Program-made: the position numbers and the translations under genes
NCBI RefSeq assembly: GCF_042685265.1
Contig: NZ_JBHUMX010000035.1
Direction: 5' to 3' (one strand)
Source of the DNA: Oceanobacillus_B kapialis
Lineage (GTDB): Bacteria > Bacillota > Bacilli > Bacillales > Amphibacillaceae
DNA: 64,000 bases
Notes under the pieces: generated by a model
What the model was told of the DNA's origin: nothing
The model's input: the letters and a program-made list of their open reading frames with translations, nothing else
Database searches by the model: none
In this document: positions 1 through 9,319 of the stretch, one piece after another
How the letters are laid out: each line of letters begins with the position of its first letter
Position numbering within the stretch: the stretch's first letter is position 1

Positions 1-231
1 GAGAAGATATTGGAAGTTGCTAAAAGTGTATCAAATATCGATACAGAGAAATTAAAATCAGATATCGAAACCAATGCAGCCATGAATGAGATTAATAAAG
101 ATACAGAGCTAGTAAATAAGTTTGAAGTAAAACTTACACCAACTATTATGATAAACGATATAATGATTGAAGATCCTTTTGATTATGAGGTAATCAAACA
201 AGTAATAGATAAAGAATTAGAGGATAATTAG
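1..231 (+). CDS. bdbD: Thiol-disulfide oxidoreductase BdbD/DsbA-like, C-terminal part
   Basis: The reading frame is open from the first base of the window, so only the C-terminal 76 residues are present and the start lies outside. A cis-proline type loop (KLTPTIMIND) and the following short helical tail match the end of DsbA/BdbD thioredoxin-fold oxidases. The CxxC active site would be upstream. The gene stops 3 bp before bdbC, the partner quinone-linked reoxidant, which supports the assignment. BdbD introduces disulfides into exported proteins at the outer face of the membrane. The identity rests on the loop and the neighbour rather than on a catalytic motif. Confidence 0.75.
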   Translation, partial: EKILEVAKSVSNIDTEKLKSDIETNAAMNEINKDTELVNKFEVKLTPTIMINDIMIEDPFDYEVIKQVIDKELEDN

Positions 232-234
232 ATT

Positions 235-660
235 ATGGGTAAATTGGATAGTAAACAATTTTTGCTATATCTTGCTTGGTTAGTATCCGTAATTGCAACA
301 CTAGGTAGCCTTTACTTTAGTGAGATAAGAGGGTTTATTCCTTGTGAACTTTGTTGGTATCAACGTATTTTAATGTATCCATTATCGTTAATGCTCGGAA
401 TAGCAACATTTCAAAATGATTTATCTATTAGAATTTATGTTCTTCCTATGGCAATTATAGGCTGGTCTATTTCCCTCTTTCACTATTTAGAGCAGAAAGT
501 TCCAGGGCTTGCAGCAATTAAACCATGTGCAAATGGTGTTCCATGTAGTGCTGAATATATTAATTGGCTTGGATTTATTACAATACCATTTTTAGCATTC
601 GTTGCTTTCACTCTAATTATCATATTTATGCTATTTATTAAGAATCCAAAAAAAGTCTAA
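235..660 (+). CDS. bdbC: Disulfide bond formation protein BdbC (DsbB family)
   Basis: This 141-residue protein has four predicted membrane segments. One external cysteine pair lies in the motif PCELCWYQR (about residues 36-44), and a second pair lies in CANGVPC (about residues 97-103). This is the DsbB/BdbC arrangement that passes electrons from BdbD to menaquinone. It starts 3 bp after the bdbD stop, so the two are translationally coupled. Its place beside copper genes suggests a role in oxidative folding of exported metal-handling proteins, but competence and sublancin loci also use BdbC/BdbD, so that link is inference. Confidence 0.92.
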   Translation: MGKLDSKQFLLYLAWLVSVIATLGSLYFSEIRGFIPCELCWYQRILMYPLSLMLGIATFQNDLSIRIYVLPMAIIGWSISLFHYLEQKVPGLAAIKPCANGVPCSAEYINWLGFITIPFLAFVAFTLIIIFMLFIKNPKKV

Positions 661-755
661 TATTGTAGTGGTTTTAGATTTGATTAGCAATGTGTTGTTA
701 CTATGGTAGTGGCGAAGGTTTAAGACAGAAGATTCAACAGAGAATGAAATAAAGG

Positions 756-795
756 AGCTAAATGCTTATGTTCTAAGCATTTAGCTTCTTTTTAT
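756..795 (+). terminator. Rho-independent terminator after bdbC
   Basis: Perfect 13-bp inverted arms (756-768 and 774-786, AGCTAAATGCTTA) with a 5-nt loop, followed by a T-rich tail. It lies about 95 bp after the bdbC stop. Confidence 0.85.
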
Positions 796-1460
796 TACCA
801 GCCCTATATAGACAGTAATAAATCAACGTAGATTTATTTACAAAGGGAAACCCCGACTTATTAAGAGGCCGCTTTTTGTTAAGCGAACGTCAAAAAAACG
901 CTATTTTAATCGAATGGTAACTTTATTAGAACGGTAAAAAAATATATTTCTACAACTCTCAACATGCACACTTTTTATTAATGTTGATGAAATAGAAATG
1001 TAATAATTATATGTCTAAAAAAACTGGCGAAAGATGTTACACTAGTGGATATTATGTACATAGATTTTTAGCGATACTGAGGTTTGGAAGAAACTTAAGT
1101 GAACCAGGAAGCCTACAAAAAATATGATTTTATGATACTTATGAATGATGTGTTTGCCTATGCACTAAATGGTATCAGTATGGCTATTAAAGCAAAGCGA
1201 GTTTGTCTATATTGTCGGTGCAGACGAGCCCCCTGGTAAGTTGGTTGCTCATACTCCTTAGGGGGTTCTGAAGATCTTTGAGATATAAATTGCTAGAAGA
1301 AGTACAACTTTCCTAATGCCGACCGCCTTCCCTATTATTTTGGGAATTAACGCGTTTATCGGAACATGGGGGAGTGGATTGAGTGTTCGTAGTTCTTAAA
1401 TTTTAGCCTAATAGATACAAAAATACCATTATGGTACAGAGGGAAGGGGAAGGCAAAAAG
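796..1460. other. Gene-poor stretch with possible decayed coding fragments
   Basis: No intact reading frame of credible composition is seen. Short protein-like stretches occur in different frames (for example YIVGADEPPGKLVAHTP near 1208-1258), each interrupted by stops. This looks like the remains of one or more genes, but I could not assign a family. The end of the stretch holds the promoter region of the M23 peptidase gene. Confidence 0.45.
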
Positions 1461-2831
1461 ATGAAAAAAGGTGTTTCACTTATGCTTGCAACAACTTTGA
1501 CAGTCACAACCATTACTTTTAACGGAAGTATAGCCTCCGCGGAAACAATCGACGGACTGGACCAAAAAATTAATGAATTAGAGAAAGAGCAAAACGAGTT
1601 AAAAGAAAAACAAGGTGATATTTCTGGGAATAAAGAAAACACAGAAGGTAAGATGGATAAGAATGAAAAAAAGCAAGAAACGGTTGATAGCGAAATTAAA
1701 ACCATTGATGATAAATTAACTAAAACTCAAGAGGATATCACTGCAAAAGAACAAGAGATCACTTCAACTGACAATGAAATCACGAAGCTTCAAGAAAGAA
1801 TGAAAGAATTAAAAGAAGAAATAAAAGTATTAAAGGAACGTATTAAAGAGCGGGATGAACTAATAAAAGATCGTCTCCGTGCTATTCAGCAAAGCGGTGG
1901 CAATATGAAATATATTGAAGTTATTCTAGGGTCAAAAAGCTTTGGTGACTTCATTAACCGTAGCTCAGCTGTTAATAAAATAATGGATCAAGATAAAACC
2001 ATTATGGAAGAACAACAAGCTGACAAAGTAAAACTTGAGGCTAACAAAGTAGAAGTAGAAGAGAGTAAAGCTGTCGTTGAAGAAAAAAAGGTGGCTCTAG
2101 AAAACCAAAAGGAAGAACTAGTTGCATTGAAAGATGATCTGGGTGACCAAAGTATAGAAAAGAAGACGTTAATGGCCGAGCTAAAAGAAGAACACGCAGG
2201 TCTTGAAGAATACAAAGTCAGCTTAGAAGAAGAACAAAAGATTCTAGCAGCTCAATCTTCAGCAATAGAGAAAACCAAGGAGCTTAAGCAATCAGAAAAA
2301 GGAAAGCTACAACAATTAGCACGTGAAGAAGCTGAACAAGAAAAATCAGCCTCTACACCATCTTCTTCTAATGGATCCAATAAAAATGACAGAGTGTCTT
2401 CTCAATCAAATAGTGGGAGCGGACAGTTTATCTGGCCAGCAGCAGGACCAAAGACATCTGATTATGGAATGCGGCTTCATCCAATCCAAGGTGTGAAAAA
2501 ACTTCATGCAGGGATGGACATTGGTTCAACTTCTGGGACAACATTAAAAGCAGTAGCATCTGGTGTTGTTATCAGTGCAGGACGGATGGGGGGATATGGA
2601 AATGCTATTATGATTACACATAATTTAAATGGCAAAACTTATACGACACTATATGCACATCTAAACAGTATTTCCGTCTCAGCGGGACAGACCGTTTCTC
2701 AAGGTGAGAACATCGGACAAACAGGTAATACAGGTAATTCTACTGGTCCACATTTACATTTTGAAGTACATGAAGGTGGCTGGAACGCAGCAAAAAGTAA
2801 CTCGGTAAATCCAATGACTTTTATGAAGTAA
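1461..2831 (+). CDS. Secreted coiled-coil M23 family metallopeptidase
   Basis: A murein hydrolase-like protein of 456 residues. The chosen ATG follows a purine-rich site (GAAGGGGAAGG) and opens a signal peptide ending near ASAET; the upstream in-frame ATG at 1431 would bury the signal peptide. Residues about 25-300 are long heptad coiled coil rich in K and E, like the N-terminal part of PcsB/YtfP-type and EnvC-type regulators. The C-terminal 120 residues are a LytM/M23 domain with the zinc ligands in HAGMD and HLHFEVH. Such proteins cleave cross-bridges, or activate amidases, at the cell wall. A terminator follows. Confidence 0.88.
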   Translation: MKKGVSLMLATTLTVTTITFNGSIASAETIDGLDQKINELEKEQNELKEKQGDISGNKENTEGKMDKNEKKQETVDSEIKTIDDKLTKTQEDITAKEQEITSTDNEITKLQERMKELKEEIKVLKERIKERDELIKDRLRAIQQSGGNMKYIEVILGSKSFGDFINRSSAVNKIMDQDKTIMEEQQADKVKLEANKVEVEESKAVVEEKKVALENQKEELVALKDDLGDQSIEKKTLMAELKEEHAGLEEYKVSLEEEQKILAAQSSAIEKTKELKQSEKGKLQQLAREEAEQEKSASTPSSSNGSNKNDRVSSQSNSGSGQFIWPAAGPKTSDYGMRLHPIQGVKKLHAGMDIGSTSGTTLKAVASGVVISAGRMGGYGNAIMITHNLNGKTYTTLYAHLNSISVSAGQTVSQGENIGQTGNTGNSTGPHLHFEVHEGGWNAAKSNSVNPMTFMK

Positions 2832-2892
2832 CCTACTTTTAAAATTCATTTGATTTCTAAAGAAAAAGTAACATGATTCATAATCGTCTAAG

Positions 2893-2940
2893 AAAAGTGG
2901 TACGCTCCAAAGAATTGGAACGTACCACTTTTCATTTATT
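2893..2940 (+). terminator. Terminator after the M23 peptidase gene
   Basis: 12-bp inverted arms (2893-2904 and 2921-2932, AAAAGTGGTACG), followed by a T-rich tail about 60 bp after the stop. Because it is A/T-flanked on both sides it could also serve the converging copD transcript. Confidence 0.85.
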
Positions 2941-2994
2941 CTGGTTTTGTCGACACCTGATCATTTTTCTTTAGTACTATATTGTATTTTTCTC

Positions 2995-4140
2995 TTACTG
3001 AATACCCAACATTATTCCAACATACATGGATAGAACCATAAAAAATGCAGAAAATGTAGAAAGAAACACCGAATTCCTTTTAACAGCGGCAAAAACGGTT
3101 AAAACCATAAATAATAAACCTAAACCTAATAACAAGTAACTTTCCATTCCAAACGAAACTGTTACATTAAAAATGTCTGAACTATTTGCATTTTGTATTA
3201 CATCCACAATTTCCCCGTCATATATAGTTTTAAAAAGTGGTGAAGGACCTTCTGTTCTTAACAACATATAGATTTGATGTGGCGGCCATGACTGTCCCAT
3301 AAATGCTGTTAATCCAAAAACAATCAAAGCATAAGCACTTTCCGCTCTTGCCCATTTTAGAGGATTGAATGATGCTTGGTTATTATTTTTCCTAAACAGA
3401 ATTCCATTAATAAATGCAAAAAGAACTAATGAAATAATAAATATATGTTTTAATAACAATGCTTGTCCATAATTTACGATGAGGCCATTTTGATATTCTT
3501 GTAAAACAGTTGCATTTGGATCATCATAGGAATTAATATCAATTACCATTGTAAAATAACCAGCAATAATAGTAGTAGCTAGGCAGATTATAGCAACAGG
3601 AGTAAACCACTTAAGAAATGCTGGCCAATAATTTCTATTTTTTGAGAACCAACTTACAACAAATAAAACCCCAATCCAAATGGTTACCGCAAGAAAATGT
3701 AGTGAATGGAAAAGAAATCCTTGCCATTCTGTAATTGTTGCAGCATGGCTGGACCTAGTATATCCGAAAAGCATTAGCAAAGTAAGAACAAGTGCCCATG
3801 TGATTAAATGTGTTTTTGAATTGAAGTTTTTTGCTAATAATACACATATTAAAATAATAGACACAAGAGTTATAAACAACCATGCTTTTCCTATTTCAAA
3901 GGTAAATACAACATTTTTTAGAACTAACCAGAAGTCATAATCACCTGCTAATATATTTGCAGTAGAAAAAACTGGTAAAAAGGAAGCTATAGGTATGATT
4001 CCGGCGGCTAAATAAAGAACTTTCCTTGGTATGTATATAGTTGGCCTTTTACTTTCTGAAACTAAAGATAGAATAAAATAACCGATTAGTACGGAAAAAC
4101 AAATATACAGCAAAAATTCAGTTAGTGAAATTAATAGCAT
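2995..4140 (-). CDS. copD: Copper resistance/uptake membrane protein CopD
   Basis: A 381-residue integral membrane protein with about nine hydrophobic segments, matching the CopD (PcoD/YcnJ-like) family. It lies 14 bp downstream of copC on the same strand, the usual copC-copD pair. CopC-CopD systems move copper across the cytoplasmic membrane and in Bacillus act mainly in copper import (YcnJ is the CopC-CopD fusion). Here the two domains are separate polypeptides. Conserved histidines sit at membrane edges (for example SLHFLAVTIW). The family assignment is firm; the direction of transport is not shown by sequence. Confidence 0.85.
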   Translation of the reverse strand: MLLISLTEFLLYICFSVLIGYFILSLVSESKRPTIYIPRKVLYLAAGIIPIASFLPVFSTANILAGDYDFWLVLKNVVFTFEIGKAWLFITLVSIILICVLLAKNFNSKTHLITWALVLTLLMLFGYTRSSHAATITEWQGFLFHSLHFLAVTIWIGVLFVVSWFSKNRNYWPAFLKWFTPVAIICLATTIIAGYFTMVIDINSYDDPNATVLQEYQNGLIVNYGQALLLKHIFIISLVLFAFINGILFRKNNNQASFNPLKWARAESAYALIVFGLTAFMGQSWPPHQIYMLLRTEGPSPLFKTIYDGEIVDVIQNANSSDIFNVTVSFGMESYLLLGLGLLFMVLTVFAAVKRNSVFLSTFSAFFMVLSMYVGIMLGIQ

Positions 4141-4154
4141 AAAGCACCTCTTTC

Positions 4155-4775
4155 TTATTTTTTCCGTTTACCAAATATCATCCATACTACTAATAAAATA
4201 CCAACGGTAATTAGAAAAATAACAATTACAGATACTACAGAAGATTCCTCACTATCATTGCTGGTTTGTTGTTCAGTTGAGGTTTGCTTCTCTGAATCTT
4301 GATTTATATCATTTCCATTTCCCTCTTCATCATTTTTTAGATCTTTATTTTCTATACTTTCATCTTTAGTTTGAATTTCATTATCCTCGGATTTTTTGTC
4401 TTCAACTTCCTTTATAGTAAATGAATATTGATTTTCAATAAGATGACCGTCTGCCCCAATTATTTTCCAATTCACATGATATGTATCCGGCTCAAGTAAT
4501 TCCTGAAATGTTGCATTTAATACATTATCTGTTATCTCAACAGACAAGGGTTGAATTTCTTTCCCACTATCATTTACAAGGGAGAGTGTACTTCCATTTT
4601 CAATTTTAGTGTTGAAGGTTAACTCTATACTATTTACGCTTTTTTTTAGTTGCTGGCCATCGGTTGGTGTTGATTTCTCAAGAACAGAATGTGCACTAGC
4701 GATGCTAAAGGGGATAATACTGAACAACAAAAGCACTGCAACTATAAACAAATAAAACTCTCTAATTTTAAACAT
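4155..4775 (-). CDS. copC: CopC-domain copper-binding protein, membrane anchored
   Basis: 206 residues. The signal peptide ends at ASAHS, leaving a histidine at or near the mature N-terminus, which is the copper ligand position in CopC proteins. A CopC immunoglobulin-like domain follows (LEKSTPTDGQQL through DGHLIENQYSF, with the second conserved His in ADGH). Then come a low-complexity acidic and Gln/Thr/Ser linker (about residues 125-175) and a C-terminal membrane helix ending in KRKK. It binds extracytoplasmic copper for CopD. The start is supported by AGAAGGGAAG upstream. Confidence 0.88.
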   Translation of the reverse strand: MFKIREFYLFIVAVLLLFSIIPFSIASAHSVLEKSTPTDGQQLKKSVNSIELTFNTKIENGSTLSLVNDSGKEIQPLSVEITDNVLNATFQELLEPDTYHVNWKIIGADGHLIENQYSFTIKEVEDKKSEDNEIQTKDESIENKDLKNDEEGNGNDINQDSEKQTSTEQQTSNDSEESSVVSVIVIFLITVGILLVVWMIFGKRKK

Positions 4776-4973
4776 GAGATCTTCCCTTCTCTAAGTCATC
4801 AAATTTACGTATATCAGAATAATATCATTAACTGAATAAAAGATATTTACCCAGTACCAATTGTTAGTAAATCGTCATAATGAAGCGAAGAATACTTTAT
4901 TGACAAAAGGTAATTTCTCGTTAAATCCATAATACTTTTGTAAACATAGCTATTACCAACATTCTCATTAAAA

Positions 4974-5000
4974 GGCTTCGTCAAATATAATGACGAAGCC
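4974..5000 (-). terminator. Terminator downstream of czcD
   Basis: Perfect 10-bp arms (4974-4983 and 4991-5000, GGCTTCGTCA) with a 7-nt loop and four Ts on the minus strand. It is about 125 bp beyond the czcD stop. The rest of 4776-5126 shows no gene. Confidence 0.7.
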
Positions 5001-5126
5001 AAATTTAATTCACATCAGAATTTATTTTCTTACTCTTAAACCTTCAATACTAACTTTAATCTATATGTTAATTAGAAGTTTTACTTAACAACGGTACTCT
5101 TGTTTTAATACATTTAATTATTATTT

Positions 5127-6071
5127 TTAATGCTCATGATCATGTTCCTTAGATTCTTGATCATTTTGACATAATAAGGAGTCTTCATGTGGATGATCAT
5201 TATTTTCCATCTGAATGGTTACATGACCAATACCTTGATGTTCTAGTTTATGTTCTATTGTTCTCAATATTTTTTGACTTTCAAGTACAGATAAATTTCC
5301 GTCTACCACCGCATGGCAAGAAAGAGCATTTTGTCCACTTGTAATACTCCAAACGTGTAAATCATGAATACTTAATACACCTTTGACACTCTCCATTGTT
5401 TTAATGATTTTATCCAATTCAACACTTTTGGGAGTACCTTCCATTAATACATGAATAGCATCTTTCGTGACTCGCCAACCACTTATTAATACAAGAATTG
5501 CTACAATTACACTGGCAAGTGGATCAGCCCAACCCCAACCAAAGAACATTATTAACAATGCAGCAGTAACTGCGCCAACAGAACCAAGAAGATCACCTAA
5601 CACATGTAGAAAGGCTGCGCGCAAGTTTAAATTTTCTTCTGTATCACCACGCATTAATATCCATGCAACCAAAATATTTACTAACAAACCAATAGAAGCA
5701 ATAATTAACATTCCAGTTGATGCAACTTCAGGTGGTTCTACAAAGCGGTGATAAGCTTCATAAAATATATAGATAGAAATTAAAATGAGTGTAACTCCAT
5801 TAAATACAGCTGCTAATATTTCAAATCGTTTATACCCATAAGTTTTACTGTAATTAGCTACTTTTTCTCCAAGGGTAAAGGCTAATAATCCGACCCCAAG
5901 TGATACCGAATCACTTAACATATGTCCTGCATCAGATAATAACGCAAGACTATTTGTAATGAATCCCCCAATAGCTTCAATAATCATATAGACTGTAATA
6001 ATAATAAAACTTATCATTAAAGCTTTTTTGTTTGCTCCATGTGTATGGTCATGTCCATGATCGTGTCCCAC
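5127..6071 (-). CDS. czcD: Cation diffusion facilitator (zinc exporter) CzcD
   Basis: 314 residues with a His-rich N-terminus (GHDHGHDHTHG) and C-terminus (HDHEH), six membrane segments, and the CDF zinc site seen as SLLSD-AGHMLSD in helix II and HVLGDLLGS in helix V. A cytoplasmic dimerisation domain follows. It exports Zn2+ (also Co2+/Cd2+) in exchange for protons. It starts with GTG behind a perfect AGGAGG. It lies 74 bp downstream of an ArsR-family sensor on the same strand, the classic czrA-czcD pair, so zinc induction is likely. Confidence 0.93.
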   Translation of the reverse strand: MGHDHGHDHTHGANKKALMISFIIITVYMIIEAIGGFITNSLALLSDAGHMLSDSVSLGVGLLAFTLGEKVANYSKTYGYKRFEILAAVFNGVTLILISIYIFYEAYHRFVEPPEVASTGMLIIASIGLLVNILVAWILMRGDTEENLNLRAAFLHVLGDLLGSVGAVTAALLIMFFGWGWADPLASVIVAILVLISGWRVTKDAIHVLMEGTPKSVELDKIIKTMESVKGVLSIHDLHVWSITSGQNALSCHAVVDGNLSVLESQKILRTIEHKLEHQGIGHVTIQMENNDHPHEDSLLCQNDQESKEHDHEH

Positions 6072-6145
6072 TTTTAAAACCTCCTTTTTTTCATATGAAT
6101 AACGCGAACTAATACTTCTTAACCCTTATTATTGGTTTTGGAACA

Positions 6146-6472
6146 CTAAATATGACATGCGTGTTCTATAGTTTGCCTTAACATATTCATTACGTGCTCA
6201 TCATCATGAGAGTAATATAATGTAGTCCCCTCCCTACGATATTTTACTAAACGTAGATTTTTTAAAAAACGTAATTGATGTGAAACAGTCGATTGTCTGA
6301 GGTGTAAGGTTTCTGCAATACCATTTACAGAGAATTCATTATGAAACAATAAGTTAAGAATTCGTATTCTAGTTGGATCTCCCAATGCTTTAAAAGTTTG
6401 TGAAACTACAAATAAAGTTTCTTCATCAAGGTCCTTATTTTTTATTTCTACTTGTTCCTTATTATCTTCCAT
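6146..6472 (-). CDS. czrA: ArsR/SmtB-family zinc-responsive repressor (CzrA-like)
   Basis: 108-residue winged-helix repressor. The recognition helix region is RQSTVSHQLRFLK. The C-terminal helix carries the alpha-5 metal site D-x-H...H-x-x-H (in SHDDEHVMNMLRQTIEHACHI), typical of the zinc/cobalt sensors CzrA and SmtB. No alpha-3 CxC arsenic site is present. It is the first gene of an operon with czcD and faces a divergent ZIP transporter gene. Metal binding should release it from an AT-rich palindrome in the shared upstream region. Confidence 0.9.
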   Translation of the reverse strand: MEDNKEQVEIKNKDLDEETLFVVSQTFKALGDPTRIRILNLLFHNEFSVNGIAETLHLRQSTVSHQLRFLKNLRLVKYRREGTTLYYSHDDEHVMNMLRQTIEHACHI

Positions 6473-6554
6473 AAAAATTTGCCCCTTTCAAAAATATACG
6501 GATAAAAGTTGATTAAAGATTAGATTAAATGAACATTTTATAACGCCAACCATT

Positions 6555-6582
6555 ATATGTATATATTAGTATATACTCATAT
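6555..6582. promoter_or_regulatory. Candidate CzrA-type operator between czrA and zip
   Basis: An imperfect AT-rich palindrome (ATATGTATATATTAGTATAT followed by ACTCATAT) in the divergent region. SmtB/CzrA operators have the form ATATGAAC-type arms separated by a short spacer. It could control both directions. AT richness makes chance matches likely, so this is tentative. Confidence 0.45.
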
Positions 6583-6688
6583 ATTACATTTGTGAAAAAC
6601 TATTGTCAAATAGTATTATAAATAATCAGTATAATCATTAGCCGATATCAATATAAAATAAGAGACAACCTTTTTTAGGAGAGATTAC

Positions 6689-7411
6689 ATGGGTATAGCT
6701 TGGATAATTAGTGCATTCGCCTCTGCTCTTGGCATTAGTATTGGTGGTGGACTGGCATGGGCAATGAAAGGATTCCAACGAGGTTTCGGTTATATTTATT
6801 CTTTATGTGCTGGACTAATTGTAGGATTATTATTTCTTGAAATGATTCCTGAAAGTATTGAGTTAGGCGGTTGGGTAATTCTTGCTATTGGAATAGCAAT
6901 AGGGCTATTTCTATTTCAATACATTCATCACTTAATAGGTAAAATTACTATTATTACAGATAGTCACCAAAAAGATATCTTTGTTCGTTCTGGTCTACTT
7001 TTAACTTTAAGCATAGCATTTCATAATCTTCCTGTGGGTATCGCATTAGGCTCTACAATTGGTACTGACTTTAGTGATTTTATGCTATCAACGCTTATTA
7101 TACATAATATTCCAGAAGGTATAATCGTCTTTACTCCTCTATTTCTAGCAGGATTTGGCATCTTTACTTGGGTTATAGTTACAGTTCTCATCTCAATCCC
7201 AATTGCTTTAGGTGCAATGTTGGGGCAATTTATTGATACAAGTATAACTTCACTTGCTTTTATAATAAACTTAGCCATTTCTATTATTTTTATGGTTGCA
7301 GTAAAGGAGATTTTCAAGGAAGCAGTTAAGAATTTAAATTTATTCTCTTCCACTATTATGGGAATTGTTGGATTTATAATTATTTACTTGTATATGAACT
7401 TACCTATTTAA
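6689..7411 (+). CDS. ZIP family metal transporter
   Basis: 240 residues and about eight membrane helices. The ZIP metal-binding pairs are visible in helix IV (SIAFHNLPVGIALG) and helix V (LIIHNIPEGI). It starts at ATG behind TTAGGAGAG. ZIP proteins carry Zn2+, Fe2+ or Mn2+ into the cytoplasm. Divergence from the czrA-czcD efflux operon suggests opposite control of uptake and efflux from one intergenic region. A second ZIP gene lies at 31491-32300. Confidence 0.88.
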   Translation: MGIAWIISAFASALGISIGGGLAWAMKGFQRGFGYIYSLCAGLIVGLLFLEMIPESIELGGWVILAIGIAIGLFLFQYIHHLIGKITIITDSHQKDIFVRSGLLLTLSIAFHNLPVGIALGSTIGTDFSDFMLSTLIIHNIPEGIIVFTPLFLAGFGIFTWVIVTVLISIPIALGAMLGQFIDTSITSLAFIINLAISIIFMVAVKEIFKEAVKNLNLFSSTIMGIVGFIIIYLYMNLPI

Positions 7412-7682
7412 CTTCACTTGTAATTTAATTATTTTTAAGTGGTTTCAAAGCTTATTTTAAATAATTGAGCCAAGCAGCTTTACATAATTCAGGACATATT
7501 ATATGTAATAATATCAAAAGTCTAATTTCTCACACAAGGTGGAGGAACCAGGCTTTTTTTCTTTCAAAATCCACAAAGTTGTAAATCATATGACCATAGA
7601 TATTGCAGTTAAAATTACATATTATTGCTCAATGAACGTGCTCTTTAATTTAAGGTAGTTTCAACAATCATTAAAGCACCTA

Positions 7683-8231
7683 TTACTTCAAAAACAGTTT
7701 ACGAAATTCCCTTGGAGTTAGATTTTCAAACTCCTTAAACTTCGTTGAAAAATTTGCGCTATCACTGTATCCAACTTCTATTCCAACATCTGTGATTGAA
7801 TAAAAATGATTAAGTAGTAATTTTTTTGCTTTATAGATTCTAACCATATGTAAATAGTGCAGAGGAGTAATCCCCACTACTTCTTTGAATGATCGTTGGA
7901 TATGGTAAGAATTTTTTTGCAAGACATTGCTTAATCTTGTCAAAGTGACATTCATTTCGTAATGATGATCAATGTACTGTTTTGCTTTTTCTACGAGTTC
8001 CTCTTTATATCCCCGCCATTCTAGATGATCGGGTTTACATCGATTACAGGGGCGAAATCCTTGTTGTATGGCAGTATTAACATCCCTAAAGATGGATACA
8101 TTCTTGGGGTTTGGAGTACGAGATGTGCAAGAAGGTCTACATACTGTTTTAGTTGTTGAAAGTGCATAGTAAAAATTCCCGTCATAACTACGGTCATTAT
8201 TATAAATTGCCTTCCATTGTCTGTTGTTCAA
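7683..8231 (-). CDS. adaA: AdaA: methylphosphotriester-DNA methyltransferase and AraC-type activator
   Basis: 182 residues. The N-terminal Ada zinc domain holds the four cysteines in VCRPSC and RPCNRC; the first is the methyl acceptor that repairs Sp-methylphosphotriesters. An AraC-type double helix-turn-helix follows (KNSYHIQRSFKEVVGITPLHYL and FSTKFKEFENLTPREFRK). The start is TTG behind AAAGGGTGAT. In Bacillus, methylated AdaA activates adaA-adaB and alkA. No AdaB or AlkA gene is next to it here. The divergent gene is a transporter, so the usual target operon is absent from the window. Confidence 0.92.
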   Translation of the reverse strand: MNNRQWKAIYNNDRSYDGNFYYALSTTKTVCRPSCTSRTPNPKNVSIFRDVNTAIQQGFRPCNRCKPDHLEWRGYKEELVEKAKQYIDHHYEMNVTLTRLSNVLQKNSYHIQRSFKEVVGITPLHYLHMVRIYKAKKLLLNHFYSITDVGIEVGYSDSANFSTKFKEFENLTPREFRKLFLK

Positions 8232-8358
8232 TGTCTCTAATCACCCTTTCGGATTGGAAGTCAAGATTGTAAAAGTAATTTCAGTCAATGTAAGTTATCT
8301 TAATATAAAAGAGTACTCGTACGCACCTACCTCTTTAATTATAAAAAGGAGCATAATA

Positions 8359-9300
8359 ATGAATATTTTCGAGAAGTTTCAAACAGTTATTATTTTATTG
8401 GCAGTAGGTGTCGGACTTTCATTAGGTCAGTTTACCTTTTTTGAACAGAACGCTGAGTCATTCATCATTCCATTTTTATTACTCATGTTATATGGGTTAT
8501 TTCTAACTATTCCATTGCACCATTTAAAAGTTGCATTTAAAAATATAAAGTTTTTTAGTGCTAGTACCATTATAAATTTTATCTGGACTCCCTTATTAGC
8601 CTGGGGTCTTGGTGCGATTTTCCTTACAGATCACCCTGCTTTATGGATTGGATTTATCATGTTTATGGTCACACCATGTACAGACTGGTATTTGATGTTC
8701 ACTTCTATCGCCAAAGGTAATGTGTCATTATCCACTTCTGTATTACCGATTAATTTAATCCTTCAGGTGTTACTTTTACCTGTATATCTTTTTATTTTTG
8801 CAGGAACCATTCAAACCGTTCCAATATCGACCATTATAGAAAGTATTGTATTGGTTTTAGTTATACCTTTTACACTTGCTCATTTAACTCGTTATTTATT
8901 GAGGGATAAGGTAACATTTTTAAATAAGAAACTCGTCCCCTTTTTCTCATCTGCACAGATTATATTTTTATCATTAGCCATCACAGCCATGTTCGCATCT
9001 CAAGGCAATTATTTAATTAATAATTTTGAGGTCATTTATATATTAATTATACCAATTTTACTTTTCTTTATTATTAACTTTATTGTTGCACAAACCGTAG
9101 GGAAATCAATGAAGTTTTCTTACGAAGATACAGTGAGTCTGAGTCTCACTATCATTGCCCGTAATTCTTCTGTTTCTTTGGCTATTGCTGTGACAGCATT
9201 TCCAGATCAACCACTGATTGCACTCGCTTTAGTAATCGGACCACTTATTGAGTTACCTATCTTAGCCATTGTATCTCAAATATTACTCTCATTAAGATGA
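8359..9300 (+). CDS. Bile acid:sodium symporter / ACR3-type transporter family protein
   Basis: 313 residues and about ten membrane segments. The motif VTPCTDWYLMF (near residue 107) resembles the helix-IV signature of ACR3 arsenite exporters (TxPCTxxxxxx), and a second conserved helix contains ARNSSVSLAIA. The start at 8359 is preceded by AAAGGAG at the right distance; the frame is open to 8224 but has no better site. The substrate is unproven: no arsR/arsC neighbours exist, so arsenite export is only one possibility. It is divergent from adaA. Confidence 0.7.
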   Translation: MNIFEKFQTVIILLAVGVGLSLGQFTFFEQNAESFIIPFLLLMLYGLFLTIPLHHLKVAFKNIKFFSASTIINFIWTPLLAWGLGAIFLTDHPALWIGFIMFMVTPCTDWYLMFTSIAKGNVSLSTSVLPINLILQVLLLPVYLFIFAGTIQTVPISTIIESIVLVLVIPFTLAHLTRYLLRDKVTFLNKKLVPFFSSAQIIFLSLAITAMFASQGNYLINNFEVIYILIIPILLFFIINFIVAQTVGKSMKFSYEDTVSLSLTIIARNSSVSLAIAVTAFPDQPLIALALVIGPLIELPILAIVSQILLSLR

Positions 9301-9319
9301 AAAACAAGTAAAATAACTA

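Noticed and set aside
7412..7682. Possible RNA or gene between zip and adaA
   Set aside because: No open frame, ribosome site or stable stem found; nothing could be supported.
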